The notes beneath the pieces were generated by a model. That model worked only from the letters and a program-made list of their open reading frames with translations. It made no database searches and was not told the DNA's origin. The position numbers and the translations under genes are program-made. Below, one piece after another: positions 39,519 to 42,581 of a stretch of DNA of 42,581 bases (the first letter of the stretch is position 1; every line of letters starts with the position of its first letter). Origin of the DNA: DASXZH01 sp036502005 (GTDB lineage Bacteria; Armatimonadota; Fimbriimonadia; Fimbriimonadales; Fimbriimonadaceae); assembly GCA_036502005.1 (NCBI GenBank), contig DASXZH010000015.1, forward strand, positions 1-42,581. Direction: 5' to 3'.

Positions 39519-39523
39519 GGAGT

Positions 39524-40468
39524 ATGCCTAAGTACAGAATCCTTTCAATCGATGGTGGCGGAATTCGCGGCGTCCTCACAGCTGCTCTGCTCGATAAACT
39601 TAATACCGCCGCTCCCACATTTCTTCCCAACGTGGATCTTTTTGCCGGCACATCTACCGGAGCACTTTTAGCGGCGGGGCTTGCGAAAGGCAACAGCCCA
39701 AAACAGATGGAGGACCTTTACGTTAACCAAGGCCCAGGAATCTTTAAAGACCCCAATCCTTTTGACGCCGCGACTAGGATAGACGGCGTCGCGCGGGCGA
39801 GGTATCCCGGCGGAGGGCGCCTGAATGCGATCAGTAGCGTGTTTAAGAACATAACCTTAGATGATCTTCCGAAAAAGATCATTATTGCGACCTTCGATCT
39901 GGACGACCATTTGCCACCCCCTACGCCAGCGAATGCAGCGCATCCGACTTGGAAGGCGAAGTTCTATCATAACTTTCCTGGCGCAGACTCAGATGGGGCG
40001 GAAAAAGTAACCGATGTTCTTATGAGGTCCAGCGCGGCCCCAACGTACTTCCCGATCTATCAAAACCATGTGGACGGCGGGATGGTAGCTAACAACCCCA
40101 GCATGTGCGCCCTAGCGCAAGCTCTAGATCCCGTTCGCGGCCCTGGAGTACAGCTAGACGACATTGTCATCCTTTCAGTTGGCACAGGAGCGAACCCTGA
40201 TTTCATCGCTTCGGAAGATGGAGACTGGGGCTTGTTGCAGTGGAAAGTCGCCCCACTTAATATGATGATGGACGGCTCGGCGGGTCTTGCAGATTATCAG
40301 TGCGGGCAAATCCTTACCGGACGGTATTTCCGACTTCAGATTGATCTGCCTGGAAACATCGGATTAGATGACGCCTCTCAAATCCAGAACCTTATCGGTC
40401 TCGCAAGCTCTCCCCAGGCTCAGGCCCAGCTTCAAGCAGCCGCAACTTGGCTAGGTAAGAACTGGTAA
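39524..40468 (+). CDS. Patatin-like phospholipase
   Basis: The 314-aa product is a Ser-Asp dyad lipid acyl hydrolase. It has oxyanion loop DGGGIRG (10-16), nucleophile S44 in GTSTG and catalytic D184 in VDGGM. The rest fits the patatin fold (KIIIATFDLDDH, SSAAPTYFPIY). No signal peptide, so it acts inside the cell on membrane lipids. Patatins also serve as effectors in CBASS-type defence (CapV), but no nucleotide cyclase gene is near, so housekeeping lipid turnover is at least as likely. It has its own leaderless promoter after hspR, and a bidirectional terminator follows. Confidence 0.93.
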   Translation: MPKYRILSIDGGGIRGVLTAALLDKLNTAAPTFLPNVDLFAGTSTGALLAAGLAKGNSPKQMEDLYVNQGPGIFKDPNPFDAATRIDGVARARYPGGGRLNAISSVFKNITLDDLPKKIIIATFDLDDHLPPPTPANAAHPTWKAKFYHNFPGADSDGAEKVTDVLMRSSAAPTYFPIYQNHVDGGMVANNPSMCALAQALDPVRGPGVQLDDIVILSVGTGANPDFIASEDGDWGLLQWKVAPLNMMMDGSAGLADYQCGQILTGRYFRLQIDLPGNIGLDDASQIQNLIGLASSPQAQAQLQAAATWLGKNW

Positions 40469-40498
40469 AAAGGATGGCCCGCCGGGGGCCATCTTTTT
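40467..40498. terminator. Bidirectional rho-independent terminator
   Basis: Stem GATGGCCC (40473-40480) with GGGCCATC (40486-40493), a 5-nt loop, T5 on the right and A5 on the left. It lies between the convergent patatin and M61 peptidase genes and can stop transcription from both sides. Confidence 0.9.
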
Positions 40499-40501
40499 AA
40501 T

Positions 40502-42304
40502 TCACTGAACCGAAGGCAACTTGGTGTACAGCCAACCGTCTCGCAATGCGATTTGAGCGGGAGTTGCGGCTGGATCATCCGAGATCGTCTTCACCTTTCG
40601 GCTCGACATAACCGGATCAATCGTCACATCCACATTTTGGCCGCCACGGCTGACCGTTAGAGTGATTGGCGTTCCCACCGCTGCACCCTGAATAACAGGT
40701 GCGATTACGCTTGCCACGCCTCTCGGGTCCATGCCCTGAAGGCTCTTGCCATTCATGGCCACCAAAACGTCGCCGGTCATGATCTTGCCATCGGCAGGCC
40801 CGTGAATTCGGGCAAATCGAACGCCACCACCCTGACGGCTGGGAGCGGCGGCGAATCCGACGTCGACCATCGGTTCGTCATGCTCGTCCATCTTGAGACC
40901 TGCCTTCGCAAGTTGCTCTTCAACCGGAAGTTCACCAGGACTCATAACAACCTTATCGTAGAAAGGTCCAAGCGAAGGGCCGCCAAACCGAATGCACTGC
41001 TTGCGGATCTCGTCTTCCTCAAATCCAGGCTTGTTGTCTTTGCAAAGATCGTACAGAGCGCGGGCCACGTCGTCGAGCGAATGCTTTCCGTTGGTCTGTT
41101 GTCGGATCTCGATATCCAGGCACATGCCGGCAAGCCAGCCCAGATTGTAGTAGCTAATCTCGTAGCCGTTGCTGTTTCCACGGCCATTGTTTGCATCTCC
41201 CACGCGGTAGCTTGCCTGATAGGGGCTGACCGTGAGCCGAGCCGGATTAGATCGGACTGCGGTGACGTTGCGCGTAACGTCGTCAAAGAACTGGTCTCGC
41301 TTCCACTCGCCGTATCGGTACGGGATGAGTCCCGCGTAGTAATCGGTCACGCCTTCCAGCCACCAAAGTGCGCCGGTTTTCGGCAGGGTCAAGTAATCGA
41401 ACGGCCCCAAAACCTTGGCTCGGATTCGTTTTACATTCCAGAGGTGGAAATACTCATGCGAAAGGACGCTCTGGGCTCGGGGGCCTTCGCCGCTAGAAAG
41501 GCTAATCTGGGTGCTGCTTAGGTGTTCTAGCCCGCCTGCGCCATCGGCACCCGGAAAGACTATGAAATGCCACACATACTTGTGATAGGGCACGCTTCCC
41601 CAGAAGTCCGTTTCAGCAGCGCTTACAAAACGGCAGTCTTTCATAAGCCTTGCTTTATCAACCTGATTCTTTGCAGCGCCCTCCAAAACAACGTAGTGGT
41701 CCTTGCCGCGCAGGGTGTATTTGTCAACAATGATGTCACTGCCGGTGCTTACGGGGGCATCGGCGAGGACGTCGTAGCTAGGCGCAACATAGGTGTTGGG
41801 CTGGCCGCCCTTGTCCTCGTCCAAGCCCAGCACCACCGGCCATTTATCGGGAACTTCGAAAGTGATTTTGCACTTTTCGTTCTTGCGGCCGACAACGTAC
41901 ATGTAAGCGGTTGGACCTGAAATCTGCAAATAGCCGCTATCTGGCGCTCCACCGCCAAATCTTCTGCCGTTGCTGGGCACGGTATAGCTGAGGTCGATCA
42001 CGCCTTTGCCGGTTGCGGTCACCCGCCAGGTGTTCTTATCTGGGTGCCCAACATCAGTCGCTGAGCCATCGACATCTTTAGCAATTACATCGTGAACGTT
42101 TTCGTAGAAGTTGCCATAAGTGTAGGCGCCGGGCATCCAACTCGGCATCTGTACGCTGACCGGTCCCTTTTCGGCCGGGATAAGCATATGGATTTGCAAT
42201 TGATGATTTTGGGGATCGACGGTTACCTTGTAATCGATCTCAGCTTGGGCTAAACCGGCAACTCCGGCAACGATGGCGGGTACTAGCAACTTTCTCAGGG
42301 TCAT
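40502..42304 (-). CDS. Secreted M61 (glycyl aminopeptidase-like) metallopeptidase with PDZ domain
   Basis: The 600-aa product has a signal peptide (MTLRKLLVPAIVAGVAGLAQA) and the M61 catalytic domain with zinc motif H283-E284-Y-F-H287 and third ligand E317 in WWLEGVTDYY. GGLEHLSST upstream is also diagnostic. A C-terminal PDZ domain lies at about 475-560 (VRFARIHGPADGKIMTGDVL). M61 enzymes remove N-terminal Gly/Ala or act as endopeptidases; the protein probably works in the periplasm. CAAAAT lies 6 nt before the ATG. Confidence 0.95.
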   Translation of the reverse strand: MTLRKLLVPAIVAGVAGLAQAEIDYKVTVDPQNHQLQIHMLIPAEKGPVSVQMPSWMPGAYTYGNFYENVHDVIAKDVDGSATDVGHPDKNTWRVTATGKGVIDLSYTVPSNGRRFGGGAPDSGYLQISGPTAYMYVVGRKNEKCKITFEVPDKWPVVLGLDEDKGGQPNTYVAPSYDVLADAPVSTGSDIIVDKYTLRGKDHYVVLEGAAKNQVDKARLMKDCRFVSAAETDFWGSVPYHKYVWHFIVFPGADGAGGLEHLSSTQISLSSGEGPRAQSVLSHEYFHLWNVKRIRAKVLGPFDYLTLPKTGALWWLEGVTDYYAGLIPYRYGEWKRDQFFDDVTRNVTAVRSNPARLTVSPYQASYRVGDANNGRGNSNGYEISYYNLGWLAGMCLDIEIRQQTNGKHSLDDVARALYDLCKDNKPGFEEDEIRKQCIRFGGPSLGPFYDKVVMSPGELPVEEQLAKAGLKMDEHDEPMVDVGFAAAPSRQGGGVRFARIHGPADGKIMTGDVLVAMNGKSLQGMDPRGVASVIAPVIQGAAVGTPITLTVSRGGQNVDVTIDPVMSSRKVKTISDDPAATPAQIALRDGWLYTKLPSVQ

Positions 42305-42310
42305 GGCCCC

Positions 42311-42316
42311 ATTTTG
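42311..42316 (-). promoter_or_regulatory. -10-like box CAAAAT, leaderless start
   Basis: On the minus strand CAAAAT ends 6 nt before the ATG of the M61 peptidase gene, with the same spacing as the MFS gene. Confidence 0.35.
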
Positions 42317-42328
42317 CCACAGACCGGC

Positions 42329-42362
42329 AGATTTTTGAGTTTAGATTTTTGATTTTTGATTG
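42329..42362. repeat. AATC-rich repeat R7, copy 4
   Basis: GATTTTTGAGTTTAGATTTT followed by TGATTTTTGATTGG. As at 30186, an R1 palindrome follows (42427-42445). Confidence 0.55.
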
Positions 42363-42426
42363 GGGGCAAGTGTTTCGAGGAAGGAAGGGCCTTCCATGCT
42401 CACACTCGGAAGCGGAGTCCGTCATC

Positions 42427-42445
42427 ACCTCTCCCCCCAACCCCC
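42427..42445. repeat. Half of a CT-rich palindromic repeat R1, cut by the terminal repeat
   Basis: CCTCTCCCCCCAACCCCC stops at the edge of the 135-bp terminal repeat. The part of R1 missing here is the part present at 136-175, and both share CCCCCAACCCCC at the border. Confidence 0.7.
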
Positions 42446-42579
42446 ATAGCCATCAACTTAAGCTCTCCATAGCGCTAACTGTTTGCAAGTTTTTCGCTTA
42501 TGTCTTTTCCTTCCCCTTGGGCGGCCTCGTTCCCGATGATCTGCCGGTTCTGTGAGCAGAATCCTAAGCAGCCTCCACA
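42445..42579. repeat. Right copy of 135-bp contig-terminal inverted repeat
   Basis: Reverse complement of 1-135. The last two bases of the window (42580-42581) extend past the left copy. As on the left, the possible gene tail (DISEKLANS then stop) reads from outside the window inward, here on the minus strand. Confidence 0.85.
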
Positions 42580-42581
42580 AA

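Noticed and set aside
39524..40468. CBASS operon with a CapV-type patatin effector
   Set aside because: No CD-NTase or ancillary gene lies next to it. Neighbours are dnaJ-hspR and a convergent M61 peptidase.
1..42581. Linear plasmid, phage or virus with terminal inverted repeats
   Set aside because: The content is chromosomal (purL, nadK, zwf, gnd, pgi, dnaJ) with no replication, capsid or partition gene. The terminal repeats are better explained by two copies of a repeated element at contig ends.

Overview
The window reads as bacterial chromosome, about 42.6 kb, from a heterotrophic diderm. Gene content (heptosyltransferase-type enzymes, Tal-Pgi-type glucose-6-phosphate isomerase, phenylalanine hydroxylase, a dnaJ-hspR pair with a HAIR operator) and many starts with a -10 box only 5-7 nt upstream (leaderless mRNAs) would fit Armatimonadota, perhaps Fimbriimonadia. 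That placement is an inference; no rRNA or tRNA is present. The two ends carry the same 135-bp sequence in inverted orientation (1-135 and 42445-42579). Each copy stops inside a CT-rich palindromic repeat, so the contig probably broke at two copies of one mobile element.

Layout. 0.4-6.3 kb: response regulator/PAS/GGDEF protein, divergent AroE-like protein, membrane protein, GNAT, a Tat-exported GatC-like protein coupled to an amidase, and phenylalanine hydroxylase. 6.6-12.6 kb (minus strand): one tightly packed glucose-6-phosphate/oxidative pentose-phosphate operon, pgi - HAD phosphatase - gnd - zwf - pgl. 12.6-14.7 kb: repeat-dominated, with a roughly 0.5-kb unit carrying several short hairpins centred on CTTG, and one small membrane protein gene. 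14.7-17.5 kb: an accessory pair, a trypsin-like protease and a winged-helix/nucleoside-deoxyribosyltransferase-TIR-like protein, beside a small HTH (terminase-small-subunit-like) gene and a tandem hairpin array. This pair is the best candidate for an undescribed, possibly antiviral, system. 17.9-24 kb: cell-envelope glycan genes (two GT9, one MFS transporter, two GT4, one RmlC-like cupin). 24-26.3 kb: CheY-like regulator, VOC protein, acyltransferase-3.

26.4-29.8 kb: a run of small same-strand genes that looks like an orphan immunity-gene cluster. One gene is frameshifted and a barstar-family gene carries an in-frame amber codon. 29.8-37.7 kb: small membrane protein, NAD kinase, TPR lipoprotein or secreted protein, purL (with a palindromic repeat inserted in frame) preceded by a 44-codon membrane micro-ORF, a broken membrane gene, LemA-like protein, exported MsrA and small membrane proteins. 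37.9-42.3 kb: HAIR operator, dnaJ-hspR, a patatin-like lipase with a leaderless promoter, a bidirectional terminator and a secreted M61 peptidase with a PDZ domain.

The intergenic DNA is rich in dispersed repeats; at least seven families are listed. All coordinates and motifs were read by eye. No database or folding program was used.
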